Shown here one piece after another: positions 55,886 to 64,000 of a DNA stretch of 64,000 nucleotides. A program made the position numbers and the translations under genes. Source of the stretch: Oscillospiraceae bacterium (GTDB taxonomy: Bacteria > Bacillota > Clostridia > Oscillospirales > Oscillospiraceae); assembly GCA_910575815.1 (NCBI GenBank), contig CAJTFN010000004.1, positions 124,001 through 188,000 of the forward strand, written 5' to 3'. Under the pieces are notes generated by a model. The model ran no database searches, had not been told where the DNA came from, and saw only the letters and a program-made list of their open reading frames with translations. Position 1 is the first letter of the stretch; each line of letters starts with the position of its first letter.

Positions 55886-56620
55886 GTGAAGGAAAGCCTA
55901 TTTGAAACGATCAATACGAAGCAAACCACCCTGCCGGAACGGACGGCGGAACAGATTTCCAGGCTGATTGTGGAACAGCACCTGACCAGCGCGGATAAGC
56001 TCCCCAGCGAATTTGAACTGGCGGAGCTGCTGCACGTGGGCCGGGGAACCATCCGGGAGGGCGTCAAGCTGCTGGTGGCCCGGAACGTGCTGGAAATCCG
56101 GCGGGGAAAGGGGACCTACATTGCCTCCAATCCCGGGGAAATCTCGGACCCCCTGGGCTTTGCCTATTATCCGGATCAGTTGCGATTGGCCTTGGATTTG
56201 GCGGAAATCCGCAGCCAGATGGAGCCCTGGGTGGCCCGCATGGCGGCGGAGCACGCCTCGGAGGAGGACCTGGAGCGTCTGCGGGCAAGCTGCGCCGTGG
56301 TGGAGGGAGACATCTTGAGGGAACGCAACCACTCCGAAAGCGATGTGCGGTTCCATGTGGACATTGCGAAATGCACCCATAATCTGGTGGTTCCAAAGCT
56401 GATTCCCATTATCACTTACGCGGTGACCCTGTTTGTTTCCCTGACGGAGAGCCGCCTGCGGGCGGAGACCATGACCGGGCACCGGGAGATTCTGGAGGCG
56501 ATTTGCGGGAGGGACGCCCTCGGGGCGGAGAAGGCCATGGCCCGGCACATCGAGCGAAACCGGGCGCTGCTGCAAGAGGGCATCGGGCGCCTGGCCGGCG
56601 GGTCAGAGCCCGCTCCCTGA
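55886..56620 (+). CDS. FadR-type GntR-family regulator
   Basis: A 244-residue GntR regulator of the FadR/FCD class. The winged helix (residues 10-75) contains KLPSEFELAELLHVGRGTIR and REGVKLLVARNVLEIRRGKG. The helical FCD effector domain (residues 95-230) contains DVRFHVDIAKCTHNL and GHREILEAICGRDALGAEKA, with Asp and His residues that can bind a metal and an acid ligand. GTG 55886 follows GGGAGGAG. It precedes a solute-binding lipoprotein and a sensor kinase in the same direction; regulators of this class usually control sugar-acid or organic-acid uptake. Confidence 0.88.
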   Translation: MKESLFETINTKQTTLPERTAEQISRLIVEQHLTSADKLPSEFELAELLHVGRGTIREGVKLLVARNVLEIRRGKGTYIASNPGEISDPLGFAYYPDQLRLALDLAEIRSQMEPWVARMAAEHASEEDLERLRASCAVVEGDILRERNHSESDVRFHVDIAKCTHNLVVPKLIPIITYAVTLFVSLTESRLRAETMTGHREILEAICGRDALGAEKAMARHIERNRALLQEGIGRLAGGSEPAP

Positions 56621-56695
56621 GCGATGGGGAGATAGAATGGATGAGATGAACGGGAAAAATATAGGATAGATGATGGATGAGGAAAGGGGAAAAGA

Positions 56696-58162
56696 ATGAT
56701 GAAGCGTTCGAAGAATGTGGGGAAGAGGTTTTTCCTGATTTGCCTGACGGCGGTGCTGGCGCTTTCTCTGGCGGGGTGCGGAAACAAGAGCCCCTTGGAC
56801 CCGAAGAACCCGGTGTCTCTGACGGTGTGGCACTACTACAACGGCTCCCAGGAGGCCGCCTTTGACACCCTGGTGGAGGAGTTCAACGACACCGTGGGCC
56901 GGGAGAAGGGCATCTATGTCCAAAGCTATACCCAGGGCTCCGTCTCCAATCTGGAGTCGGCGGTGCGGGACGCCATCGGCGGCAAGGTGGGAGCGGACGC
57001 CATGCCGGATATCTTCTCCTCTTATGCCGACACGGCCTATGAAATTGAGCTGGCCGGGGCCCTGGCGGACCTCTCTGGTTACCTTAGCCAGGAGGAGCTG
57101 GACCAGTATGTGGACTCCTACATAGAGGAGGGGCGCATTGCCGCCGACGGCACCCTCCGCATTTTCCCGACGGCGAAGTCCACGGAGATTATGATGCTGA
57201 ACCGGACGGACTGGGAGCCCTTCGCCGCCGCCACGGGGGCCTCTTTGGAGGACCTGGAGACCATAGAGGGCGTGGTGGCCACAGCGGAGGCCTACTACGA
57301 ATGGACGGACAGCCTCACCCCCGGCGTGCCGGAGGACGGGAAGGCTTTCTATGGTCGGGACGCCGTGGCGAACTATTTTATCATCGGCATGCAGCAGTTG
57401 GGGGTGGAGATTTTCCAGGTGGAGAACGGGGAGATGACCTTGCACACCCCCAAGGAAGAGCTGCGCCGCCTCTGGGAGAATTACTACGTCCCCATGGTCA
57501 AGGGATATTTCGGGGCTTATGGCTCCTTCCGCTCCGACGACGTGAAGACCGGGGACATTCTGGCCTATACGGGCTCCACGGCCTCCGCCATGTACTTCCC
57601 CGATCAGGTGGAGCTGGATTCCGGCAGCCATGAAATCACGTATACGGTTCTGAACGCGCCGGTGTTCCAGGGGGGGCAGAATTACGCCGTGCAGCAGGGC
57701 GCGGGCATGGTGGTCAGCAAATCCGACGAGCGGCGGGAGTATGCCGCCGTGGAATTTTTGAAGTGGTTCACCCAGGCGGAAAACAATCTGCAATTTGGCT
57801 GCGTGTCCGGCTATCTCCCGGTGCGGAAGGAGGCCAATCGCATCGAAAAGCTGGAGCAGGTGATTGCGGACCGGGGGCTGGAGGTGGCTCCCAAGACCTA
57901 TGATTGCCTGAGCATCCTTTTTGACGGGATGGAGGATATGACCCTTTATACCAACAAGAGCTTCCAGAATGGCTCCGCCGCCCGGAAGGTGCTGGAATAC
58001 AACCTGGCGGATCAGGCGGCGGCGGACCGGGCGGAGGTGCTGGAGGCCATCGCCCAGGGAGAGAGTCTGGAGGAGGCCGCGGCGGACTATGTGAGCGAGG
58101 CGGCCTTTGAGCAGTGGTACACCTCCTTCTGCGCGGCGCTGAACGCCGCGGCCGGCAGGTAG
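56696..58162 (+). CDS. Solute-binding lipoprotein (family 1 type)
   Basis: A 488-residue extracellular solute-binding lipoprotein of the type that serves carbohydrate ABC importers. The lipobox LSLAGC near residues 23-28 marks the lipid-bearing Cys. The domain follows with VSLTVWHYYNGSQEAAFDTL and PDIFSSYADTAYEIELAGAL, and the hinge region GSTASAMYFPD. No permease or ATPase gene follows. It is 4 bp before the hybrid sensor kinase gene, so it is more likely the ligand-binding input of that sensor than part of a complete importer. That role is inference. Confidence 0.85.
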   Translation: MMKRSKNVGKRFFLICLTAVLALSLAGCGNKSPLDPKNPVSLTVWHYYNGSQEAAFDTLVEEFNDTVGREKGIYVQSYTQGSVSNLESAVRDAIGGKVGADAMPDIFSSYADTAYEIELAGALADLSGYLSQEELDQYVDSYIEEGRIAADGTLRIFPTAKSTEIMMLNRTDWEPFAAATGASLEDLETIEGVVATAEAYYEWTDSLTPGVPEDGKAFYGRDAVANYFIIGMQQLGVEIFQVENGEMTLHTPKEELRRLWENYYVPMVKGYFGAYGSFRSDDVKTGDILAYTGSTASAMYFPDQVELDSGSHEITYTVLNAPVFQGGQNYAVQQGAGMVVSKSDERREYAAVEFLKWFTQAENNLQFGCVSGYLPVRKEANRIEKLEQVIADRGLEVAPKTYDCLSILFDGMEDMTLYTNKSFQNGSAARKVLEYNLADQAAADRAEVLEAIAQGESLEEAAADYVSEAAFEQWYTSFCAALNAAAGR

Positions 58163-58166
58163 CGAT

Positions 58167-61100
58167 ATGGGGAAGGAACGTTTGAAAGGGCGAAGGAAAC
58201 TGACCATATTCCGCATCTTTCTCCTTCCGTTGATTGCCATTATGCTGCTTCAAAGCGCCATTTCCATCGGCACCCTGGTGCTCCGGCGGACCACGGAGAC
58301 GCTGGAGGAATACTCCAGTAACATGATGAACCGGCTGGTGGAGAACCGGGGCGTGATCTTGCAGAACGACATGAATCAGCGCTGGGCCTCCGTCCGGGAG
58401 CGGGAGGCGTTGCTGAACGCGCTGCTGCGGGAGTATCTGGAGAGCGGGAACTGGGATTTGGAGACGCTGCTCTCCTCCGCAGAGCTGCGGAAGGGCCTGC
58501 TGGAGCGGCTGTTTCCCGAGTGCCTGGACGTTCTCCAGAGCGGGTCCACCACCGGAATTTTCCTGACCCTCACAGGACCGGAGCCGGCGGAGGACTTTGA
58601 CGGCTTTTTCATCCGAGACTCCGATCCCAATACGAATCCCCCGGATTACACGGACCTGCTTTTGGAGCGGGGGAGCAAGGAGCTCTCCAGAGCCTGGAAT
58701 ATTCCTCTGGATACCAATTGGACCACCCGGTTTCACATGGGTGGCCGGGAGGGAAACGAGGCCGCCCGATATTTTTACGAGCCCTGGCGGGCGGGAGAGG
58801 AATTCCCGGACGCGGATACGGAGGACCTGGGATACTGGGCGCCGCCCTTCTGCCTGGAACAGGACCGGACGGATACCCATGAGATGATTACCTACTCCCT
58901 GCCGCTGCGGTACGAGGGACGGACCTACGGAGTGCTGGGGGTGGAGATTTCCAGCCGGAGCCTCTATGACTATTTCCCCGTGGCGGAGTTGAACGATTCC
59001 CAGCAGTCGGGGTACTTGCTGGCCCTCCGGGAGGGGGAGCAATGTGTGCCGCTGGTGGGTAAGGGGCTGCTCTACGATCAGGTACGGACAATGACGGGCG
59101 GCTTTTCTTTGGAGAAGACGGGCTATGAGAACCTGCACCGGGTCCGGGACGCCGAACTCCAGGGGCAGGGCATCTACGCGGTGGGCCATCCTCTGCGGCT
59201 GTACAGCAATCATGTTCCCTATAAGGACACCGATTGGGTGCTTCTGGGTTTGGACACCGAGGAGGACCTCTTCGGCATGAGCCGGCAGCTCTATATCTGG
59301 ATGGTGGCCGCCGTGCTGATTGGTTTGGGCTTTGGGGTGTTGGGCATCTATCTGGTAGTCCGGCACCTGACCCGCCCGGTTCAGCGGCTGATGCAGTGCA
59401 TCAGCCAGGGACCGGAAGGTTTGCAGCGTTTCAAGCTTTCCAATATCCTGGAGGTCGACCGGCTGTACGACGTAGTGGTGGACTTGACGGAACAGCAGCG
59501 AAAGGCGGAAAACATCCTGCTGGAGGAGAAGGAGCGCTATAAGGTGGCCCTGGAGTCCTCAAAGGATATTTTCTTCTCCTATGATCTGCGGAGTCAGGTG
59601 CTGGACGTGGTCAATCACCGGACCATGAGCGGGCAATGGCCCTGCGGCAGTTTTGGCGGCAGTTTCATCAACCCCGCCTATATCCATGAGGAGGACCGGG
59701 CCCATGCGCAAAAGCTTCTGCAAAGCGGCGCGGATGACCTCTATGTGGAATTCCGGCTGAAATGGCCCCAGGACACGGAGTACATCTGGGTCGGTCTCAC
59801 AGGCAAGGCGGTCTATGACACCGATGGACGGCGCTGGAAGCTGGTGGGAAGCATCCGGGACATCCAGGAGCAGAAGGAGCGGGAGGCCGAGCAGCTTCGG
59901 AAGAACACCATGGACGGGGTCACAGGCCTCTACACCTACAGCGCCGGACTGCGGGCACTGACGGAGCGCCGGAAGAACCGCCCGGAAGGCGTTGTGCTCC
60001 ACCTGTTTTTGGACGGGGTGAAGCAAGCCAACGAGAAAAACGGCATTGTCTTTGGCGACATGATTCTGGAGGAGCTGGGGGCCCTGATCCGGGCGCATTG
60101 CTGTCGGCTGGAAGAAACCGGCGGCCCTGTGGTGGCGCTGCGCCTGAACTGGGACGAGTTTGTTCTGTGGCTGGAGGGCCGGAGCAGGGAGGAGGCCCTG
60201 GCGTTTGCCCAGGCGCTTTTGGAGGAGGCCCAGCGCCAGGCGGAGGTCTTCCATCTCCGGTTTGGGGCCGGTCTGGCCCAGGGAGAGGAAGGACAGAGCG
60301 CGGAGCAGATAATCCGCATGGCGAAGCAGGCTCCCTCCCGGCCCGGCGGGCCGCCCCGCTTTTACGAAGGGGACGCCGGCGACCTGCCGCCGCTTCAGGC
60401 CCATGACACCAATACCCTGGGCTATGGCGAGGACGTGAGTCTGGTGTCCGTGGCGCTGAATCTCTTTGCCATGGGCGGCGATTTCCCGGCGCAGATGACG
60501 CTGATGACCCGGAAGATCGGCCGGTATTACCGGGCGGAGGGCGTGCTGGTGTCCTTGCTTCGGGCGGACTTCAATTCCAATTATTTGAATTATCAGTGGT
60601 TCTCCTCTGGGGAAATCTGTGGGAAGACAGTGAGAAAATACCGGGAGGAGGAGAAAAAGAGCTTTTTCGACTGGATGGGCCGGGAAGAGGTGCGCTATTT
60701 CTCCCCGGAGGACAGCCAGTTGGAGATGGTCCAGTGCTTTTTGAACGTTGCGCCTGGCCAGGAGGGAATCCTGCTGCCCATGTACGACAGCGGCAGCTAC
60801 ATGGGGAACCTCTGCATCTTGGGCATGCCGCCGGAGCGCCTGGAGGACCCGGAGGAGTATCAGGATTTGGCGGAGCTGGGCCGGGTCATCCAGGGCCAGC
60901 TGAACCAGCAGCAGCACGACATCGCCAGCAAGGCCAAGTCGGAATTCCTCTCCCGCATGAGTCACGAGATTCGCACGCCGATGAACGGCATCATCGGCAT
61001 GACGGCCATTGCCCTCCAGAAGGAACAGAGCCTGGAGCGGATTTTGGACTGCCTGCAAAAGATTCAGTCCTCCTCCAACTACTTGTTAGGGCTGATTAAC

Positions 61101-62069
61101 GATATCCTGGATATGTCCAAGATTGAAAGCGGCAAGATGAAGCTGGAGCCTGTGGACTTCGATATGCGGGAGATGCTGGACACGATTCAGGAGCTCATTC
61201 AGCCCCAGGCGGTTGCCAAGGGAGTCGGCTTTGTCCAGGAGACCGCCCTGGAGCACCACTGGTTCCTGGCGGACAGGATGCGGATTAGCCAGGTACTGAT
61301 TAACCTTTTGGGCAACGCGGTGAAGTTCACCCCGGAGAAGGGGCGGATTACGCTGACCGTCCGGGAGGAGACCGCCGGAGAGGAGACCCAGGTGTTCTTC
61401 TCGGTGCGGGATACGGGTGTCGGCATTGCAAAGGAGGAGCAGGAGCGGGTCTTCCGGTCCTTCGAGCAGGCCTCCGGTACAAACCCGGCCAAGCAGCAGG
61501 GAACCGGCCTGGGATTGTCCATCAGCAGCCGTCTGGTGCAGATGATGGGGAGCAATATCCAGTTGGAGAGTACCCCCGGAGAGGGCAGTACCTTCAGCTT
61601 TACGATCCCCTTGATCCTGGGCAAAGCCAAGGAGGAGGGGAAAAAGACCGAGGATATCTCCTTTGAGGGCTACCGGATTTTGGTGGTGGAGGACAACGAG
61701 CTCAATGCTGAGATTGCCCAGTGTCTGCTGGAGGAGCGGAATTTCGAGGTGGAGTGCGCCCCGGATGGCGCTCAGGCAGTGGAGCGCGTCTGCAGTTCAC
61801 CGCCGGGAACATATGACGTGATTCTGATGGACATTATGATGCCGGTGATGGACGGGTTGGAGGCAACCCGGGTGATTCGAAGCATGGAACGGGAGGACTG
61901 CCATACCATACCGATCATCGCCATGTCGGCCAACGCCTTTGATGATGATTTGAAGAAGTCCGTGGAGTGTGGGATGAATGGGCATTTATCCAAGCCTGTG
62001 GAAGTGGACCGGCTGTATCAGGTGCTCTACGAGATTCTTTTTCAGAACGGAGGAAAGGCTTCCTCTTGA
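58167..62069 (+). CDS. Hybrid sensor kinase with PAS, degenerate GGDEF and receiver domains
   Basis: A 1300-residue membrane signalling protein. TM1 is near residues 15-35, a ~340-residue outside sensor region follows, TM2 is near 375-398, then a HAMP-like linker, a PAS region (455-575) and a diguanylate-cyclase-like domain (578-724). The signature loop of that domain reads NWDEF instead of GGDEF, so it is probably inactive. The kinase core has SHEIRTPMNGIIGMTA with the phospho-accepting His near 932, NLLGNAVKFTPEKG near 1047 and GTGLGLSI. The receiver has VVEDNELN and LMDIMMPVMDG with the Asp near 1221. It starts 4 bp after the lipoprotein gene. No response regulator with a DNA-binding domain is adjacent. 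Confidence 0.9.
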   Translation: MGKERLKGRRKLTIFRIFLLPLIAIMLLQSAISIGTLVLRRTTETLEEYSSNMMNRLVENRGVILQNDMNQRWASVREREALLNALLREYLESGNWDLETLLSSAELRKGLLERLFPECLDVLQSGSTTGIFLTLTGPEPAEDFDGFFIRDSDPNTNPPDYTDLLLERGSKELSRAWNIPLDTNWTTRFHMGGREGNEAARYFYEPWRAGEEFPDADTEDLGYWAPPFCLEQDRTDTHEMITYSLPLRYEGRTYGVLGVEISSRSLYDYFPVAELNDSQQSGYLLALREGEQCVPLVGKGLLYDQVRTMTGGFSLEKTGYENLHRVRDAELQGQGIYAVGHPLRLYSNHVPYKDTDWVLLGLDTEEDLFGMSRQLYIWMVAAVLIGLGFGVLGIYLVVRHLTRPVQRLMQCISQGPEGLQRFKLSNILEVDRLYDVVVDLTEQQRKAENILLEEKERYKVALESSKDIFFSYDLRSQVLDVVNHRTMSGQWPCGSFGGSFINPAYIHEEDRAHAQKLLQSGADDLYVEFRLKWPQDTEYIWVGLTGKAVYDTDGRRWKLVGSIRDIQEQKEREAEQLRKNTMDGVTGLYTYSAGLRALTERRKNRPEGVVLHLFLDGVKQANEKNGIVFGDMILEELGALIRAHCCRLEETGGPVVALRLNWDEFVLWLEGRSREEALAFAQALLEEAQRQAEVFHLRFGAGLAQGEEGQSAEQIIRMAKQAPSRPGGPPRFYEGDAGDLPPLQAHDTNTLGYGEDVSLVSVALNLFAMGGDFPAQMTLMTRKIGRYYRAEGVLVSLLRADFNSNYLNYQWFSSGEICGKTVRKYREEEKKSFFDWMGREEVRYFSPEDSQLEMVQCFLNVAPGQEGILLPMYDSGSYMGNLCILGMPPERLEDPEEYQDLAELGRVIQGQLNQQQHDIASKAKSEFLSRMSHEIRTPMNGIIGMTAIALQKEQSLERILDCLQKIQSSSNYLLGLINDILDMSKIESGKMKLEPVDFDMREMLDTIQELIQPQAVAKGVGFVQETALEHHWFLADRMRISQVLINLLGNAVKFTPEKGRITLTVREETAGEETQVFFSVRDTGVGIAKEEQERVFRSFEQASGTNPAKQQGTGLGLSISSRLVQMMGSNIQLESTPGEGSTFSFTIPLILGKAKEEGKKTEDISFEGYRILVVEDNELNAEIAQCLLEERNFEVECAPDGAQAVERVCSSPPGTYDVILMDIMMPVMDGLEATRVIRSMEREDCHTIPIIAMSANAFDDDLKKSVECGMNGHLSKPVEVDRLYQVLYEILFQNGGKASS

Positions 62070-62230
62070 GAGAAGAACCTGGTATATCATTTATGCGCTT
62101 GAAAATCGGAAAGAGGTAATTCGGGGCGGGCTATGCCCGCCAGGGCATGAACTGCGCGGTATTGCCTCTGCGGCATAAATGCGGCAGGGGTGGAAAGGAG
62201 AGTTTACTACTTTTCGACTGTGGTGACTCT

Positions 62231-62268
62231 AAAAGCGGCAGACCGCCAAAGGGCGGTCTGCCGCTTTT
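62231..62268. terminator. Bidirectional terminator
   Basis: A 17-bp stem (62231-62247 with 62252-62268) with flanking A4 and T4 ends both the kinase transcript and the leftward transporter transcript. The rest of 62070-62324 shows nothing else. Confidence 0.9.
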
Positions 62269-62324
62269 CATGGGGTTCGGAGGACAGAGGAGCCAACACT
62301 TTTTGTTGCCGCAGAAGCGCCGAT

Positions 62325-63715
62325 TCAGTCCTCTTTTCGGGCCTCAAGCTGTTTCAGGATGTCGTGGAAGGTGCCGCGGTCAATTTTATAGAAAAGGAAG
62401 ACGATGCCGCAGCCAACAGACAGGATTCCTGGAATCAGGGTGAAAAAGTTGTTGATGGTATGGAGGACAGCGGGGGTTTGCTGGACGTTTGCCTGAAAGT
62501 GCAGTGCGGCCAGAACGGCGGCTACGCCGGAGCTGCCGATGGCAATCCCGAATTTATTGCCCAAGGAAATAAAGGCGGAGAGGAAACCGTCATTTCTCAC
62601 ACCGGTTTTCAGTTCACCGTATTCCACTGTATCAGGAATGACGCTGTAAATGCCGGAGGCCAGAATGCCCTCAAAAAATTTGGAGATGGCGCAGAGAAGG
62701 TAGAAGGGGAGCGGCGTAGTGACAGGCGAGGTGAACCGCATGAGAATCATGGCCGCTCCGGCGCCAAGGCAGCCGTAGGCGGTAACCCGGCCCTTGTTCC
62801 CGTCCTTCTGATACCAGGCTTTGAACAGGTAACACCCAGCCACTAGGGGTATGAGCCCAACCAGATTGTAAACGGACATGAGGCCCTCGTCTCCCTGCAC
62901 GTACTTGAAGTAATAGCGTACATGGATCCCCGTCCGTGGATGAAGAAACCCCATAGCAACTGGCCGGCAAAGGCGATCAAAAAGGGTTTGTTGGCAAACA
63001 TGGATTTCAGCTGCAAGCCCAGAGGATATTTGTGTTTCCGAGGTGGCGCGACCACCTCCCGTTGGGTGGAGAACACCACTACCTGGCACAGGACGAAAAC
63101 GGTAACAAAGATACCAGCGGTGAGGCGATAGCCCATGGCGGCGTCTCCGCCGCCCAAAGAGGAGACCATGGGAATGACGATGATGCCGATTCCGGCGATG
63201 GAGATGTTAGCCAGGGTGATACGCATGGTGGAGAGTTTGGCCCGTTCATCGGTATTCTGGGTCAGGACGCTGGTCATTGCACTGTAGGGGATATTGACGC
63301 CGGTGTAGCAGAAAACCAACAGGCCGTAGGTGAGATACATGTAAATGATTTTCCCTGAGGTATTCCAGTCCGGATGGGCCCAGAAGGTCAGTAAGGCCAG
63401 AATGGCCGCCGGGAAAGACATAAACAGCACCCAGGGACGGTAACGGCCCCAGGGGGTCTTGGTGCGGTCCGCCCAGCCGCCAATGAGAGGGTCGTTGATG
63501 GCATCCCAGAACCGGGCGATGAGCATCAGCAGGGAAACGGCTGCCATGGGGATACCGAACACGTCGGTATAAAAGATCATCAAATAGGAGCCCACGAAGG
63601 TCCAGATGAAATTGTTGCCGAAGTCGCCCAGCCCGAAGGCGGCGGATTTCCAAAAGGAAATTTTGACGTCGGTACTAGCAGTTCCCTGGAGCTCCATGTT
63701 GGTTTGTTCGTTCAT
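62325..63715 (-). pseudogene. GPH-family sugar:cation symporter gene with frameshift
   Basis: Two overlapping frames together make one ~460-residue GPH/MelB-type transporter. The first (63715 to about 62930) has the start AFGLGDFGNNFIWTFVGSYL and RFWDAINDPLIGGWADRTK. The second carries YYFKYVQGDEGLMSVYNLVG to the end, KIDRGTFHDILKQLEARKED. The break lies at a GGGG run (62928-62931). Adding one G restores GFFIHGRGIHVRYYFKYVQ. It is therefore a one-base deletion, either real inactivation, phase variation or a sequencing error. The ATG at 63715 has a GGAGAAGG site. It is convergent with the sensor kinase gene. Confidence 0.85.
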
Positions 63716-63855
63716 TCAGCCTTCTCCTCGTATCGTAAGATTTGCCGGGGGCGAGGGATGATTTGCCGCATCAAAAGGTGATGATTCCCACACATTCAAT
63801 CCCAATTTTTAATTTTTCCTTTAATACCAACACTTTGCGGCTTCTCATTTTCTGT

Positions 63856-63911
63856 TTGTTCCGCAAATTGTTCCGCAGAATTTGAAGAAAAATCGTAGAC
63901 GTGCGGAACAA
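63856..63911. promoter_or_regulatory. Three TTGTTCCGCA operator-like repeats
   Basis: TTGTTCCGCA occurs at 63856-63865 and 63868-63877 (12-bp period) and inverted as TGCGGAACAA at 63902-63911. They lie 140-200 bp before the transporter start. The rest of 63716-64000 is AT-rich and holds no gene I can support. Confidence 0.55.
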
Positions 63912-64000
63912 GCAAATTTTCGCCCTCTGTTTAACAGCGTTATATCTCTATTATTTCTTTTTATCTAATGCCTTTTGTATGCTTTTTTCTAGTTTATCTG

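Noticed and set aside
56603..58240. 545-residue open frame antisense to the solute-binding protein gene
   Set aside because: Shadow of a GC-rich gene; low-complexity His/Gly/Gln content and no family.
1..64000. CRISPR array, rRNA or tRNA genes
   Set aside because: No regularly spaced repeats with unique spacers and no tRNA or rRNA consensus segments were recognised on either strand.

Overview
The window comes from the chromosome of a high-GC, spore-forming anaerobic Firmicute, most likely a gut Oscillospiraceae relative (Flavonifractor, Lawsonibacter or Oscillibacter type). The reasons are sigma-G, YlmC/YmxH and YtfJ sporulation genes, Gram-positive-type promoters and Shine-Dalgarno sites, an ArgR-RecN-TlyA-Dxs neighbourhood, S-layer-type surface proteins and abundant Fe-S enzymes. 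No rRNA, tRNA or CRISPR array was seen. Genus is inferred from gene content only.

Layout. 0-9 kb: a LysE exporter with its LysR regulator, then ylmC and sigG, then a conserved block of site-2 protease, scpA, scpB, DUF2953 protein, ytfJ, D-Ala-D-Ala carboxypeptidase and rluB (chromosome organisation, sporulation, wall and rRNA modification), then an orphan glpP. 9.5-13.7 kb: a ROK repressor with a palindromic operator, a DUF2089/membrane-protein pair, and a redox operon of TlpA-like lipoprotein, a 46-residue CXXC membrane microprotein and a polyferredoxin. 13.7-18.6 kb: two kinds of non-coding repeat, then an amidohydrolase behind a structured leader, an iron alcohol dehydrogenase and an aminotransferase.

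18.8-28.5 kb is a gutted myovirus prophage. Terminase genes and a head-tail protein are joined directly to the 3' part of a tape-measure gene; portal, capsid, sheath and tube are absent. Tail X, D, V, PAAR and U genes, a hicAB toxin-antitoxin pair, small regulators and an IS30 transposase remain. 29-36 kb holds a DHH phosphoesterase, an S-layer/CAP/transglutaminase surface protein, a type-4 uracil-DNA glycosylase and a biotin transporter gene with a probable BirA operator. Two ~95% identical 147-bp elements, at 14.0 and 36.4 kb, lie in opposite orientation and bracket this 22-kb stretch. In both, a TTGACA -35 box lies 15 nt beyond the same end.

36.7-41.8 kb is a leftward catabolic-looking cluster (old-yellow-enzyme FadH/Bai type, 3-hydroxysteroid-dehydrogenase-like SDR, NTF2-like protein) with a divergent AraC regulator and, downstream, a chimeric gene. 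From 41.78 kb a ~630-nt non-coding stretch is best explained as the large structured OLE RNA. It is followed by oapA (OLE-associated membrane protein) and the run dxs, tlyA, nadK, argR, recN, nth that accompanies OLE in other Firmicutes.

49.9-55.4 kb: three small proteins ending in a collagen-like Gly-Pro-Pro protein, an anchored hypothetical protein, two envelope-glycan genes (wecB- and tagO-like) and trpS. 55.8-64 kb: a FadR-type regulator, a solute-binding lipoprotein coupled to a 1300-residue hybrid sensor kinase, and a frameshifted GPH-family sugar transporter gene.
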